A stretch of DNA of 41,181 nucleotides from Mediterranea sp. (in: CFB group bacteria) (GCA_031259755.1 JAIRKY010000007.1:1-41181); one strand, 5' to 3'; positions 9,631-18,792 are shown, counted from the first letter of the stretch. The notes: generated from the letters alone by a model not told the origin. Program-made: numbers and translations.

Positions 9631-10131
9631 CTACGGGTTTAATCTTTTCTGATAGATCTTCAAGTCCAGCTTGCGATTGAACTTCTCTGCGGCTTCTTTG
9701 ATGTGCGCGCAACAAGTGTATCCGCACTTTTCGAATAGACGGATACTGGCTTCGTTCTCACTCCCAATCAACGCCACTATGTTGTGAAAGCCGCCAGCCC
9801 TGATGATCTCTTCCAATTGTTTCATCGCATCACTTCCATATCCTTTACCGGTAAATTCCTGTTTGAAGTAAATGGTTAATTCGACAGAAATACGATAGGC
9901 CTCACGTGGCTTGAACTTGTTGAAATAGCAAAGCCCGATCGTTTCACCTTCGGGAGATTGAATGATATAAGAACGATAAACCGGGTCATGAACAGGGAGA
10001 AACGACCGGATATCCTCAATACTCACAGGTTCAATGGAATAAACGGCAGTTGTATGAAGCGTATAGTAGTCGTATATCTCTTTTACGAAAGGTAGATCGC
10101 TTTCCTGCAATTCTTCTAATCTTACTTTCAT
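9631..10131 (-). CDS. GNAT-family N-acetyltransferase
   Basis: Acetyl-CoA-dependent N-acetyltransferase of 166 residues, most like the phosphinothricin-acetyltransferase branch: an N-terminal LPFVKEIYDYYTLHTTA segment, a VYSIEP-type stretch, and the acetyl-CoA loop FTGKGYGSDAM near residue 97. ALIGSENEASIRLFEKCGY follows, as is usual for that branch. The substrate cannot be read from sequence. Its ATG overlaps the stop of the upstream lipoprotein gene by four bases (ATGA), so the two are translationally coupled. Confidence 0.88.
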   Translation of the reverse strand: MKVRLEELQESDLPFVKEIYDYYTLHTTAVYSIEPVSIEDIRSFLPVHDPVYRSYIIQSPEGETIGLCYFNKFKPREAYRISVELTIYFKQEFTGKGYGSDAMKQLEEIIRAGGFHNIVALIGSENEASIRLFEKCGYTCCAHIKEAAEKFNRKLDLKIYQKRLNP

Positions 10132-10964
10132 TTGGATGAATCCTTTTTCCGGTCTTCTTCTATTTTCCGGGTGATAAATCCGATCTTTAGATTAGCCTCT
10201 TCTTTTTCCTTTTTGATTTGTTCGATTGCCGATAGGATTTGCGAAAGTTCATACGTTTCCTTCAATGCCTGACGGTCTGTAGCCGGCATTGTAGCGGTGT
10301 ACTTTCTACTTCCCAGATATTCTACCCGCAGGTTCCTGTCATGATTCAGGTAGATAAATCCCATGACACTTCCATCTTGTCCCAGCAGATAGTCTGCTTT
10401 TTCGATCTTCTCATCCGGATACGTTGTCTCGTAGCTATCGTTAGATGCCGGAGTTTCTGCGAAAGTTCCGTCAGGAGCAATGATCTTTACCGCTACATGA
10501 TGAATATTAGACGGCCCGCAGTAAATAGAGGTCATGGACATCACCCCTCTTTCGTTTACCTGAAAACGCAGATAAGAACGGTGCAGGTTCTTTTCGACCA
10601 CCTGTGTGGGCCAGAAGTAATTGCCTGTCTCCTGGTATGCCGTGTCTTTTTCCAGAATAAACTTTCCCTTGATCGCTTCAAAGGCAGCCTGTTTTTCTGT
10701 AACTACACTGTCCAGATAGGCGAGAGTCATCTGTTGTTCTTTCAGTTCTACCTGTTGCATCAGCCTGATGCCCTCTTTCCGTGCATCGAATGCTTTGGGA
10801 TAACGTATTTTAATGCTGTCTATTTCAGTTTTCGCCCTGTTAAAGTCACCGGATTCAAAAGCCTGGCGGGCCGATTGAAGCCTTTCAGCCGCTTTCTTCT
10901 CCGTTTCGTTTCCGCAAGAAGCCAGCAACAAAGAAATAAATGAGAGGATAACCAGTTTTTTCAT
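10128..10964 (-). CDS. Conserved lipoprotein of unknown function
   Basis: The signal peptide ends in the lipobox LLASC with Cys17. Residues about 22-75 look like a tetratricopeptide-type helical pair (AAERLQSARQAFESGDFNRAKTEI split over two helices, then IRYPKAFDARKEG), a pattern of small Bacteroidales lipoproteins. The centre is a beta-rich domain with SYLRFQVNERG and AVKIIAPDG. The C-terminus from about residue 235 is a charged, probably coiled-coil helix (IEQIKKEKEEANLKIG) ending in lysines. I do not recognise an enzyme. The membrane anchor, TPR-like start and coiled coil suggest an envelope scaffold, which is a guess. It is first in a two-gene operon with the GNAT enzyme. Confidence 0.8.
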   Translation of the reverse strand: MKKLVILSFISLLLASCGNETEKKAAERLQSARQAFESGDFNRAKTEIDSIKIRYPKAFDARKEGIRLMQQVELKEQQMTLAYLDSVVTEKQAAFEAIKGKFILEKDTAYQETGNYFWPTQVVEKNLHRSYLRFQVNERGVMSMTSIYCGPSNIHHVAVKIIAPDGTFAETPASNDSYETTYPDEKIEKADYLLGQDGSVMGFIYLNHDRNLRVEYLGSRKYTATMPATDRQALKETYELSQILSAIEQIKKEKEEANLKIGFITRKIEEDRKKDSSK

Positions 10965-10988
10965 ATTCGATTCTTTTTAAATTATAGG

Positions 10989-10996
10989 CAAAAGTA
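10989..10996 (-). promoter_or_regulatory. -7 element for the lipoprotein/GNAT operon
   Basis: Read on the minus strand this is TACTTTTG, matching TAnnTTTG, 25 bases before the lipoprotein start. It is back to back with the -7 box of the next gene on the other strand. Confidence 0.5.
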
Positions 10997-11017
10997 CAAT
11001 TTTAGAGACTAAAACCT

Positions 11018-11025
11018 TATTTTTG
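11018..11025 (+). promoter_or_regulatory. -7 element for the CCA-type nucleotidyltransferase
   Basis: TATTTTTG matches TAnnTTTG and would give a leader of about 20 bases before the ATG at 11050. It forms a divergent pair with the minus-strand element 22 bases to the left. Confidence 0.5.
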
Positions 11026-11049
11026 CATCCTGAAAAATAAAAGAAAAGA

Positions 11050-12483
11050 ATGATTGACCTCACACCTGAAGAGCTGAAGCAGAGTTTTAACCATAGCATA
11101 TTCCACACGTTATCGGAAACAGCCGATCGTCTTGGACTTGAATGTTATGTCGTAGGCGGATATGTACGGGATCTATTCCTGGAACGTCCTTCCAAAGACA
11201 TTGATGTGGTTGTGACAGGAAGTGGAATTGAAATGGCTGAAGCCTTTGGCGCAAAGATAGGAAAGCTGGCTAAAGTGACTGTTTTCAAGAGCTTCGGTAC
11301 GGCACAAGTTAAATACAAGGGTGTGGAAGTTGAATTTGTCGGCGCACGCAAAGAGTCCTACCAACGGGATTCGCGTAAGCCAATAGTGGAAAACGGCACG
11401 TTGCAGGACGACCAACGCCGCCGGGACTTTACCATTAACGCTATGGCTGTGTGCTTGAATAAAGAACGTTTTGGTGAGTTGGTCGATCCGTTCAATGGTA
11501 TATCCGATCTGAAAGAAAAGACGATCCGTACGCCGCTTGATCCTGATGTAACGTTCAGTGACGACCCTTTGCGAATGATGCGTTGCATCCGCTTTGCCAC
11601 TCAGCTCAATTTTTATATTGAGGAAGCGATATTCGAATCATTATCCCGTAATTGTGAGCGGATAAAGATCATATCCAAAGAACGTATCGCTGATGAATTA
11701 AACAAGATCATTCTTTCTCCCGTACCATCCAAGGGGTTTATCGATCTTGAACGTTCGGGGCTGCTCGCGGTGATTTTTCCGGAACTGCACGCGCTTCAGG
11801 GCGTTGAAGTAAAGAATGGTTGCGGACATAAAGATAACTTTTATCATACCCTTGAGGTCTTGGATAACATCGGTAAGCAGACCGGTAACCTCTGGTTGCG
11901 TTGGGCGGCATTGTTACATGACATCGCCAAACCGGCGACCAAGCGTTGGGAGCCTCGTATCGGCTGGACATTCCATAGCCATAACTTCGTCGGCGAAAAG
12001 ATGATACCGGATATCTTCCGGAAAATGAAACTTCCCATGAATGAGAAGATGAAGTACGTTCAGAAACTGGTGAGTTTGCACATGCGTCCCATTGCCATAG
12101 CCGATGAAGAAGTGACGGACTCTGCCGTACGCCGTTTACTATTTGATGCCGGTGATGACATTGACGATCTGATGACGCTTTGCGAGGCGGATATCACCTC
12201 TAAGAACAGCGAGCGTAAAGAACGTTTTCTGAACAACTTCCGTTTGGTACGCCAAAAACTAAAAGATATTGAGGAGAAAGACCGGATTCGTAACTTCCAA
12301 CCCCCCATCAGTGGTGAGGAGATCATGGAATTGTTTGGCCTGAAGCCATGCCGTGAAGTCGGAGCCTTGAAAAGCTCAATTAAAGATGCTATTCTGGATG
12401 GGGTGATTCCTAATGACTACGAAGCCGCATATCAATATATGCTGGAGAAAGCCGGGAAAATGGGATTGAATGTCCGGCGCTGA
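11050..12483 (+). CDS. CCA tRNA nucleotidyltransferase / poly(A) polymerase family protein with HD domain
   Basis: Class II nucleotidyltransferase that adds or repairs the 3' CCA end of tRNAs. None of the five tRNA genes in this window encodes CCA, so such an enzyme is required. The head domain carries VVGGYVRDLFL from residue 34 and the metal-binding pair Asp50 and Asp52 in KDIDVVV. RRRDFTINAMA near residue 130 and DPLRMMRCIRFA near 175 are the nucleotide-recognition motifs. A metal-dependent HD domain follows, with LLHDIAKP at His290-Asp291. At 477 residues it resembles the long Bacteroidota form. Whether it adds full CCA or only part cannot be judged from sequence alone. Confidence 0.93.
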   Translation: MIDLTPEELKQSFNHSIFHTLSETADRLGLECYVVGGYVRDLFLERPSKDIDVVVTGSGIEMAEAFGAKIGKLAKVTVFKSFGTAQVKYKGVEVEFVGARKESYQRDSRKPIVENGTLQDDQRRRDFTINAMAVCLNKERFGELVDPFNGISDLKEKTIRTPLDPDVTFSDDPLRMMRCIRFATQLNFYIEEAIFESLSRNCERIKIISKERIADELNKIILSPVPSKGFIDLERSGLLAVIFPELHALQGVEVKNGCGHKDNFYHTLEVLDNIGKQTGNLWLRWAALLHDIAKPATKRWEPRIGWTFHSHNFVGEKMIPDIFRKMKLPMNEKMKYVQKLVSLHMRPIAIADEEVTDSAVRRLLFDAGDDIDDLMTLCEADITSKNSERKERFLNNFRLVRQKLKDIEEKDRIRNFQPPISGEEIMELFGLKPCREVGALKSSIKDAILDGVIPNDYEAAYQYMLEKAGKMGLNVRR

Positions 12484-12494
12484 TTTGGGAAGGA

Positions 12495-13661
12495 TCATCC
12501 CAGCAAGTCTACGATCTCTTCCTTGCAAAGCGTTAGCTTTTCAACCCCTTCTGTTGTCACCACCCAGGAGTTTTCAATACCTACCGCTCCGATTTCCGGC
12601 AGTACGATCTTGGGTTCCAATGCAAATACCATTCCGGCTTCCAACTCCATTTTTACACGTGGGGCGAGTACCGGGACTTCATTAATTTCCAATCCGATGC
12701 CATGGCCAATAAACTTGGCCTTTTGACCGATTCCCATGAAGTAATCGGCAAGGCCGGCTTTTGTTACCACATTCATGGCTGCGTCGTATAAATCCTCGCA
12801 GATGGCTCCCGGTTTAGCCATGGAAGCAACCGTTTCCTGAACATCCAGACAGACCTGATGCGCTCTGTATGCTTCTTCGGGTAATCCGCCCACGGAGAAT
12901 ACACGGGTCATATCGCATATATAGCTATTAAAGTTACCGCCATAATCTACCATAACGGCATTGCCTCTTTGAATCCGAACGCCGCTGGCGCCAACAGGCA
13001 TAGAGGGATCAACACCTTTACCGCCCAGCGCGAAATCAAAAGGTGATGGTTCGGCTGCATTGTTGCCAACGAGCAGGCTACCCATAAAGATTTCCATACT
13101 CTGGCCAAATATACGGAAGATACCCAGATTACCTTCCAAACGCATCAGTCTTTCTATTTCGATAGAGAGTTCAACGTCCGTCATACCTTCACGGTAAACA
13201 GAAGGGATCTTTTCGTATGCCTGGGCATGTGCTGTTCCCGCATGACGGAACATCTCCACTTCCATTTCTGTCTTTACACTACGTGCCTGACGGATAATGG
13301 GCGTACCATTTACCACTTTAGATTCAGGGAACATCGCGGCCAAACGATTGTATTCATTGAAAGGGAGCTCATCTCCTTCGAGCATGATCGTTTCAGGAGT
13401 AGGAAGGCCTTGTTCCTTAAGTATTTCAATGATTTGTTCGGGTTTACGGATAGGGTGGATATGTTCGCCGGTAATGTTATTGGGACGTTTTACAAATATG
13501 CAGGCGGGAGATTCTAAAGGTAAGTAGAGATATCCGCTTATGATTTGTCCGCATGTATAGAGCAAATTAACGTTACAAGCGATTAAAGCGGCATCGATAT
13601 GCTGTTGAGCCATCAGCAAACGGATCTTATCGCGTCGCCGTTTTAGTTCCGGTAGTACCAT
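12495..13661 (-). CDS. M24-family Xaa-Pro aminopeptidase-like metalloprotease
   Basis: Cytoplasmic pita-bread-fold peptidase, probably releasing N-terminal residues before proline. An N-terminal creatinase-like domain spans about residues 1-130 and the M24 domain the rest. All five metal ligands are visible: Asp239 (VDYGG), Asp250 (CDMTRVF), His320 (IGHGIGL), Glu349 (ALEPKI) and Glu363 (GIENSW). At 388 residues the length is normal for short bacterial Xaa-Pro peptidases. There is no signal peptide. It is convergent with the nucleotidyltransferase gene, separated by only 11 bases, and has its own -7 box. Confidence 0.9.
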   Translation of the reverse strand: MVLPELKRRRDKIRLLMAQQHIDAALIACNVNLLYTCGQIISGYLYLPLESPACIFVKRPNNITGEHIHPIRKPEQIIEILKEQGLPTPETIMLEGDELPFNEYNRLAAMFPESKVVNGTPIIRQARSVKTEMEVEMFRHAGTAHAQAYEKIPSVYREGMTDVELSIEIERLMRLEGNLGIFRIFGQSMEIFMGSLLVGNNAAEPSPFDFALGGKGVDPSMPVGASGVRIQRGNAVMVDYGGNFNSYICDMTRVFSVGGLPEEAYRAHQVCLDVQETVASMAKPGAICEDLYDAAMNVVTKAGLADYFMGIGQKAKFIGHGIGLEINEVPVLAPRVKMELEAGMVFALEPKIVLPEIGAVGIENSWVVTTEGVEKLTLCKEEIVDLLG

Positions 13662-13693
13662 TTGAGTCCTTACGTTTTAGGTTTTTAAAGGTG

Positions 13694-13701
13694 CAAAGTT
13701 A
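13694..13701 (-). promoter_or_regulatory. -7 element for the M24 peptidase gene
   Basis: On the minus strand this reads TAACTTTG (TAnnTTTG), 33 bases before the start codon. No matching -33 TTTG is obvious. Confidence 0.45.
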
Positions 13702-13735
13702 GTTAAGTTTTCATTCTGATAGTCATAAAAGTTCT

Positions 13736-13776
13736 ATAAAAGAGAGGGTGATGAACCGGCCGGTTCATCACCCTCT
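13736..13776 (-). terminator. Terminator of the second SusC/SusD operon (34-bp perfect palindrome)
   Basis: 13743-13776 is an exact palindrome centred on CCGGCCGG with arms AGAGGGTGATGAACCGG and its complement. On the minus strand it is followed by TCTTTTAT, so it is a strong intrinsic terminator about 25 bases past the SusD stop. It also insulates the M24 peptidase promoter. Confidence 0.85.
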
Positions 13777-13800
13777 TACTGTAATCGCTTGATCGCGTAG

Positions 13801-15351
13801 TTATTCTTTGTAAGAAAGAATATCCGCGTTGTAATCCACTTCCTTGGCCGGGTAAATCCAAGTCCATTGGTTATTGTCCGATGGATTGATAGTAACAGCA
13901 AATGAGGTATGGAAACTGCCTCCATCCGCATGAGCGTGACGGACTATCGGTTGGTTCCAGCGTTTGTAGTCGAACCAGTCGAATCCTTCTCCCCACAGGT
14001 CGATACGACGGTAAAGTTTCACTTCGGTCAGCAGTTCCGCTCCGGTTTTCGTGCACGTATACTCAGAATTGCGGCCCGACGTTTTGTTGAGAGCTACGAG
14101 CAGTTGCTGCACTTCCGTGTCCCTGCCGCCAATGTGGCACAAGGCTTCGGCTTCGGTGAGATACATCTCGGCGGAACGGAAGTTGTTGACATGCCCCACG
14201 CCCGGCTGGTCGAGCACCAGGAACTTGAATTGCATGTAGGCAAAGATGTAACTGGTTTCGAAAATCTTGTTTGCGTAGTCTTTTCTTGCACGGTCGTACA
14301 AGGCGCCTGAGCTTGCGCGACCGTTAGAAGTTGTGTATGATTCACCCTTGGGATCAAGATACATGTTCCTGCGCACATCGGTTTCAGGTATCTGGTTGTA
14401 CAGTTCTTTGCTGATGCCGCAAGGATAGGTGCGGCAAACGCTGGCGCTGGAGTTGGCTCCCTGATAGGCATGGAAAGAGTAATAATGCAACGTCTGGTCG
14501 CTGGCGCCGTAGCAACTCCAGATCCATTCCTGGTTGGGGGAATTGAAACCGCCGTCCATATATTCACTGTTTGTCATCAACGGATAACCGTCGCGCGCAA
14601 GTTTTGCATACTGGGCGGCGGCAGTCCAGTCCTCCCGTGTCAGTGCGGCGCGGGCGTAAACCGCATAAGCCACGTTCAGGTTGGGGCTATAGTTGTCGTT
14701 GCTCGGACGGTCCAAGCCGGACGATTTGTACAGTCCGATCGCTTCGTCCAGGTCATCGTATACCTGTTTGTACGTCTCCGCCAACGTAGAAGCCGGCAGG
14801 TCGCCATGGCTTTCGTCAAGGCGCAACGGTAAACCGCGGCTTGCCCCGCTGTTACTGTCCACCCAACGTTTGCAGTAAAGCTGGCTCATCATAAAGTAGC
14901 TGTAAGCGCGGAAAGTCAGCGCCTGCGCCTTGATGAAGTCCTTCTCTTCGTTAAGCCCCGTCGCATTCTCTATGTTGCAGATGATGGCGTTGGCATTGCC
15001 GATCAGTTTGTAATAGTAATACCAGGGATAATAGAGATAAACAGATGTGTTCCGCTCATTGTATGTTGAATTGGTAATGGGCGCCCAACCGGTAAGATTG
15101 CATTTCTGGAAGTCGTTGCCGGTATAGTTGCCGTACCACGTTTTGATGGTGCCTTCGCCGTTGAATCCCTGTGTAGTCAGGTATTGGCGCGCCATCATGT
15201 AACAAATGCCATTGAGGGCCAGTTTGGCGTTATCGGTCGTTTCAAGAATAATTCCGGTGCTGACCGAGGATTGAGGTGTGGTGTCCAGATAGTCGTCGGC
15301 ACAAGACGAGAGCGCCATTACCACGCCTAATGTATAGATAATCTTTTTCAT
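13801..15351 (-). CDS. SusD/RagB-family outer-membrane lipoprotein (second locus)
   Basis: Nutrient-capturing lid of the SusC encoded just upstream. The signal peptide ends in MALSSC with Cys17, followed by ADDYLDTTPQS, a classic SusD opening. TPR-type helices are visible (AQALTFRAYSYFMMSQLY near residue 145, YDDLDEAIGLYKSSGL near 200), and the C-terminal signature is present (SAEMYLTEAEALCHIGG, then YRRIDLWGEGFDWFDYKRW). At 516 residues it is complete. It follows its SusC by 24 bases and is the last gene before the terminator; no glycoside hydrolase, sigma or anti-sigma gene accompanies the pair. The DNA is visibly richer in G+C than the first sus locus. The substrate is unknown and need not be a sugar. 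Confidence 0.94.
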   Translation of the reverse strand: MKKIIYTLGVVMALSSCADDYLDTTPQSSVSTGIILETTDNAKLALNGICYMMARQYLTTQGFNGEGTIKTWYGNYTGNDFQKCNLTGWAPITNSTYNERNTSVYLYYPWYYYYKLIGNANAIICNIENATGLNEEKDFIKAQALTFRAYSYFMMSQLYCKRWVDSNSGASRGLPLRLDESHGDLPASTLAETYKQVYDDLDEAIGLYKSSGLDRPSNDNYSPNLNVAYAVYARAALTREDWTAAAQYAKLARDGYPLMTNSEYMDGGFNSPNQEWIWSCYGASDQTLHYYSFHAYQGANSSASVCRTYPCGISKELYNQIPETDVRRNMYLDPKGESYTTSNGRASSGALYDRARKDYANKIFETSYIFAYMQFKFLVLDQPGVGHVNNFRSAEMYLTEAEALCHIGGRDTEVQQLLVALNKTSGRNSEYTCTKTGAELLTEVKLYRRIDLWGEGFDWFDYKRWNQPIVRHAHADGGSFHTSFAVTINPSDNNQWTWIYPAKEVDYNADILSYKE

Positions 15352-15375
15352 TCTATTGCTTTTTTAAGATGTTGA

Positions 15376-18300
15376 CTATAATTTGATATTGACGCCGATG
15401 GAGAATACCCTCGGAGTTACCAGGTAGTTGTACTGCGATCCGTCAAACGCTTGCTGCGGGTTCATACCCTGGCGGGCGGTAAGCGTAAACAGGTTCTCGC
15501 AATTTGCACTGATCCCGATTTCTTGCAGGTCGAGGATCTTGACCCAACGTTTCGGCAGTTGATAGCTCAACGTAATATTTTTCAGTACGAGATAGTCCGC
15601 GCTGGTGAGCCAGCGTGAAGACGTGGCGTTGTTGTCTGCACTGAGCGTATTGTTTATCATGGGTATGCCATTGGGGTCGATGCGGTTTTCCGATGTTTCG
15701 GTCATTCCTTCGGGAACAGCTTTCCATGAGTTTATAATGTCTGCATGGTAACTGCTCGGTGTACCGCCGGTGCCCATTAAAGAGGCATAAACGCCATCGT
15801 AGGTCTTTCCGCCTAAAGCGTAAGTAAAGAGGGCGGACAGAGAGATTGACTTGTAGGCGACGGAACCCGTGAAGCTGCCATAAACCTTAGGCAGTGAAGA
15901 ACCGTGAAATTCTTTCAGCGCATACGTGGTATTGTTTACGTAGTATTCATCGCCCACTTTGATGGCATTGGCGGTGATATCCGTTCCCTCGTCATTGCCG
16001 ATAACCGTGTCGTCGACTTTGACGTAGTTTTTCTCCAAGTCGGCCTTATACAGGGATTTCCCCGTCCATTGGTCAACCCCGGCGAACGTCGGCAGGAAAA
16101 ATTCGTACCGGCTTCTGCCTTCCACAATCTTATAGTTGCCCGATATGATTCCGTCTTTGTTCTCTTCGGGCAGTTTGATGATTTTGTTCTTGATGAACGA
16201 CATGTTTGTGGCTAAATTCACCCTCCAACCATTTGAACGGTAAACGTCTGCATCCGTATTGATTTCAATACCGCGGTTGGAGATGGTGCCGATGTTCTTG
16301 GTAATGGTAGCGCTGGCCGAACCCGAATCGTTGGCGCCGGCAGACAGCGGTAGATATACATCGAACAGCAGGTCTTTGTTTCGTTTGTCGAAATATTCCA
16401 CACTGATGTTCCAGCGGTTGAACAGGCGGCTTTCTATGCCTGCGCCCCAAGCTTCTCCGGTTTCCCATTTCAACTCTTTGTTTTCGTACTGCGTAATGTA
16501 GTACGCTCCCTTGTTAGCGTTTTGTTCCGCGGTATAGAGCGCCATGTATCCATAGTAACCGGCGCCAGCGTCATTACCTACCTGTCCCCAGTTGGCGCGC
16601 AGTTTCAGACTGTTGACCCAGGAGATGGATTTCATGAACTCCTCTTCGGAAATAATCCAGTTGGCGCCAATGCTGCCGAAATTCCCCCAGCGGTTGTCCT
16701 TGTAGAAACGGGAGGAGCCGTCGCGGCGGAATGAAACTTCCAGGTTATACTTGTCGGCATAGTTGTAACGGATGCGTCCCAGATAGCTCTCGGTACGGTA
16801 GTTACCGTCGTATCCGTCCAGTGATGTGATGTTGGTGAAGTTGGAGAGATGCGTCTTGCCCGCAAACACTTCGGAGGTCTTGTAACCATATTCGTAACTG
16901 TAGTTGTAATAATAGTTTTCGTGGGCGACCAATGCATCGACATAATGCTTGCCGTATAAGTGGTTCCAGTTTAATTGCTCCTGAACCGTATAGTTTTTGT
17001 ACCGGTATCGGATACGGCTGGCGCGTCCCAGGTTTCCCTTACCGTCGCCGATGGAGGCGTTGTTGTAGCTCTGGTTCTCCGAGGTACGCACATTCAGGTC
17101 GCCTTTTACCGTAAAGGTAAAGTCTTTCAGGAACTTGACGTCCAGGAATGCGATCCCTTGCAGCGTGTTACGAAAAGTCTTGTCCATGTTCAGTTCGTTT
17201 TCCCAAATGACGTGCCTGTCGACATACTGGTTACGGGTAGACACATTCACACTTTCGTCGTTTATATAGTATCCCGGGTCGTATTGCGGCTTACCGTCTT
17301 GGTCCAGCCGGTATGAACCGTCGGCGTTATGTATATGTACGGGATATATGGGCGCAATCTGACGTGCATACATGAATACGTTGGTATAACTGCTACTGCT
17401 GTCGCCGTTCGTGAAGTTCGACAACTGATGGGTTCCCGACAGGTTCAACCCGCCTTTCAGCCATTTCTTCGGCGTGAAGGTCAACGAAGTGCGCGCCGAC
17501 AAGCGGTTGAAGTCCGAATTGGTGGCATAGCCGTTTTCATCCAGGTAGCCTAAGGAGAAGTAGAGACTGCTCTTTTCATTCGCCACGTTTCCGCTAAGTG
17601 TATATTCCTGGCGGAAACCGTCGCGGATAGCGCCGTCGTACCAGTTTAAGTCATCGGTGTAGCCCGACAGGATTTGCGCGTCGGCTACCAGGTTTCCGTT
17701 GGAATCGAACAGCGCATTGTTCGCCTTGTTGAATATATTGAGATAAAGGTCATCCGAAATAAGGTTATTCGAGGCGTAAGCGGCTGCGGTGGCTTCATCG
17801 TCGCCTGCCGAGATACGCCTGTTCTTCACGTTCTGCCAGGATACTTCCATGAACTGGTAGGGATTGACACGTTCGTACTCCTTGATTCCCCGGCTGTAAG
17901 TGCCCTGGTGTACTCTCAGGTCGATATTCAGTTTCTCCGATGTACCGCGCTTTGTCGTAATAAGGATAACGCCGTTTGATGCGCGGTTGCCGTAAAGCGC
18001 GCACGAAGCGGCGTCTTTCAGCACGGACATGCTTTCAATGTCGCTCGGGTTGATGTCCGAGATATTACCGCCGAAAGGTACGCCGTCGATAACGTAAAGC
18101 GGATCGCTACTACCGTTTACGGTGCCGAAACCACGTATGCGGATGCTGGGTTCATCGCCCGGTTGTCCGTAAGTGCTGTTTACCTGTACGCCTGAAGTAG
18201 TGCCTTCCAAGGCTGAGGTTATGCTCGACACCGGACGCTTTTCAATTTCTTTCACATTTACGCTGGAAATAGCGCCTGTAAGGGATGTCTTCTTGGCGGT

Positions 18301-18642
18301 GCCATAAGCCACCTGGATCACCACTTCCTCCAACATTTCGGCATCCGGCCCCAATTCTACTTTGAGAATACCGGGCTTTATGGCCACTTCCTGCGTCTGC
18401 ATACCTATGAATGATACCTGCAAAGTCTTGGCTGTGGCAGGTACATTCGAGATTAGGAACTTGCCGTCGATATCCGTAACGGCGCCAACAGTGGCGCCTT
18501 TCACCAATACCGAGGCTCCGACAACCGGCTCTCCATCTTCTGTGGAAATCACAACACCCTGCACTGTGGAGGATGTCTGAGCCGTTACTAAACCGATGCT
18601 CAGAAATAAGCATGACAGTAATGCGAATACTCTTTTTATCAT
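15376..18642 (-). CDS. SusC/RagA-family TonB-dependent outer-membrane transporter (second locus)
   Basis: Outer-membrane import barrel paired with the following SusD. It has a signal peptide of about 21 residues ending VTAQ, and a carboxypeptidase-regulatory-like domain at about 28-95 (GEPVVGASVLVKG, GAVTDIDGKF). The plug follows from about residue 110 (VVIQVAYGTAKKTSLTGAIS, then IRIRGFGTVNG and PLYVIDGVPFGG), and the long barrel ends VFSIGVNIKL. At 1088 residues it is about 100 longer than the first SusC and lies in the usual 1000-1100 range. No STN domain precedes the carboxypeptidase-like domain, so direct anti-sigma signalling is unlikely. I see no canonical TAnnTTTG box close upstream; an activator may be required. 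Confidence 0.95.
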   Translation of the reverse strand: MIKRVFALLSCLFLSIGLVTAQTSSTVQGVVISTEDGEPVVGASVLVKGATVGAVTDIDGKFLISNVPATAKTLQVSFIGMQTQEVAIKPGILKVELGPDAEMLEEVVIQVAYGTAKKTSLTGAISSVNVKEIEKRPVSSITSALEGTTSGVQVNSTYGQPGDEPSIRIRGFGTVNGSSDPLYVIDGVPFGGNISDINPSDIESMSVLKDAASCALYGNRASNGVILITTKRGTSEKLNIDLRVHQGTYSRGIKEYERVNPYQFMEVSWQNVKNRRISAGDDEATAAAYASNNLISDDLYLNIFNKANNALFDSNGNLVADAQILSGYTDDLNWYDGAIRDGFRQEYTLSGNVANEKSSLYFSLGYLDENGYATNSDFNRLSARTSLTFTPKKWLKGGLNLSGTHQLSNFTNGDSSSSYTNVFMYARQIAPIYPVHIHNADGSYRLDQDGKPQYDPGYYINDESVNVSTRNQYVDRHVIWENELNMDKTFRNTLQGIAFLDVKFLKDFTFTVKGDLNVRTSENQSYNNASIGDGKGNLGRASRIRYRYKNYTVQEQLNWNHLYGKHYVDALVAHENYYYNYSYEYGYKTSEVFAGKTHLSNFTNITSLDGYDGNYRTESYLGRIRYNYADKYNLEVSFRRDGSSRFYKDNRWGNFGSIGANWIISEEEFMKSISWVNSLKLRANWGQVGNDAGAGYYGYMALYTAEQNANKGAYYITQYENKELKWETGEAWGAGIESRLFNRWNISVEYFDKRNKDLLFDVYLPLSAGANDSGSASATITKNIGTISNRGIEINTDADVYRSNGWRVNLATNMSFIKNKIIKLPEENKDGIISGNYKIVEGRSRYEFFLPTFAGVDQWTGKSLYKADLEKNYVKVDDTVIGNDEGTDITANAIKVGDEYYVNNTTYALKEFHGSSLPKVYGSFTGSVAYKSISLSALFTYALGGKTYDGVYASLMGTGGTPSSYHADIINSWKAVPEGMTETSENRIDPNGIPMINNTLSADNNATSSRWLTSADYLVLKNITLSYQLPKRWVKILDLQEIGISANCENLFTLTARQGMNPQQAFDGSQYNYLVTPRVFSIGVNIKL

Positions 18643-18728
18643 AAGATTAGTTTTAAATAAGAATTAATTGAAAACTACTAACTATATATTTATCCTCAAG
18701 GAATAATTACACTTGAAACTCCACTATA

Positions 18729-18753
18729 TACAGGTGTATCAAAGGCACCTGTA
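18729..18753. repeat. 8-bp inverted repeat upstream of the second SusC gene
   Basis: TACAGGTG and CACCTGTA are separated by nine bases, about 85 bases upstream of the SusC start. The size fits a dimeric regulator site for this operon, but no regulator is encoded nearby. Confidence 0.4.
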
Positions 18754-18764
18754 ACCACAAAAAT

Positions 18765-18792
18765 TGCTCATTAAACGAACGTTTAATGAGCA
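18765..18792. promoter_or_regulatory. 28-bp palindromic operator-like site, copy 1
   Basis: Thirteen-base arms TGCTCATTAAACG and their complement flank a central AA. The inner part, TTAAACGAACGTTTAA, resembles the operators of many TetR-family repressors. It is the exact reverse complement of copy 2 (18942-18969), 177 bases away. Confidence 0.55.

Noticed and set aside
13736-13800. Regulatory palindrome for the M24 peptidase
   Set aside because: The 34-bp palindrome is followed by a T-run on the minus strand just past the SusD stop, so termination of the SusCD operon explains it better.
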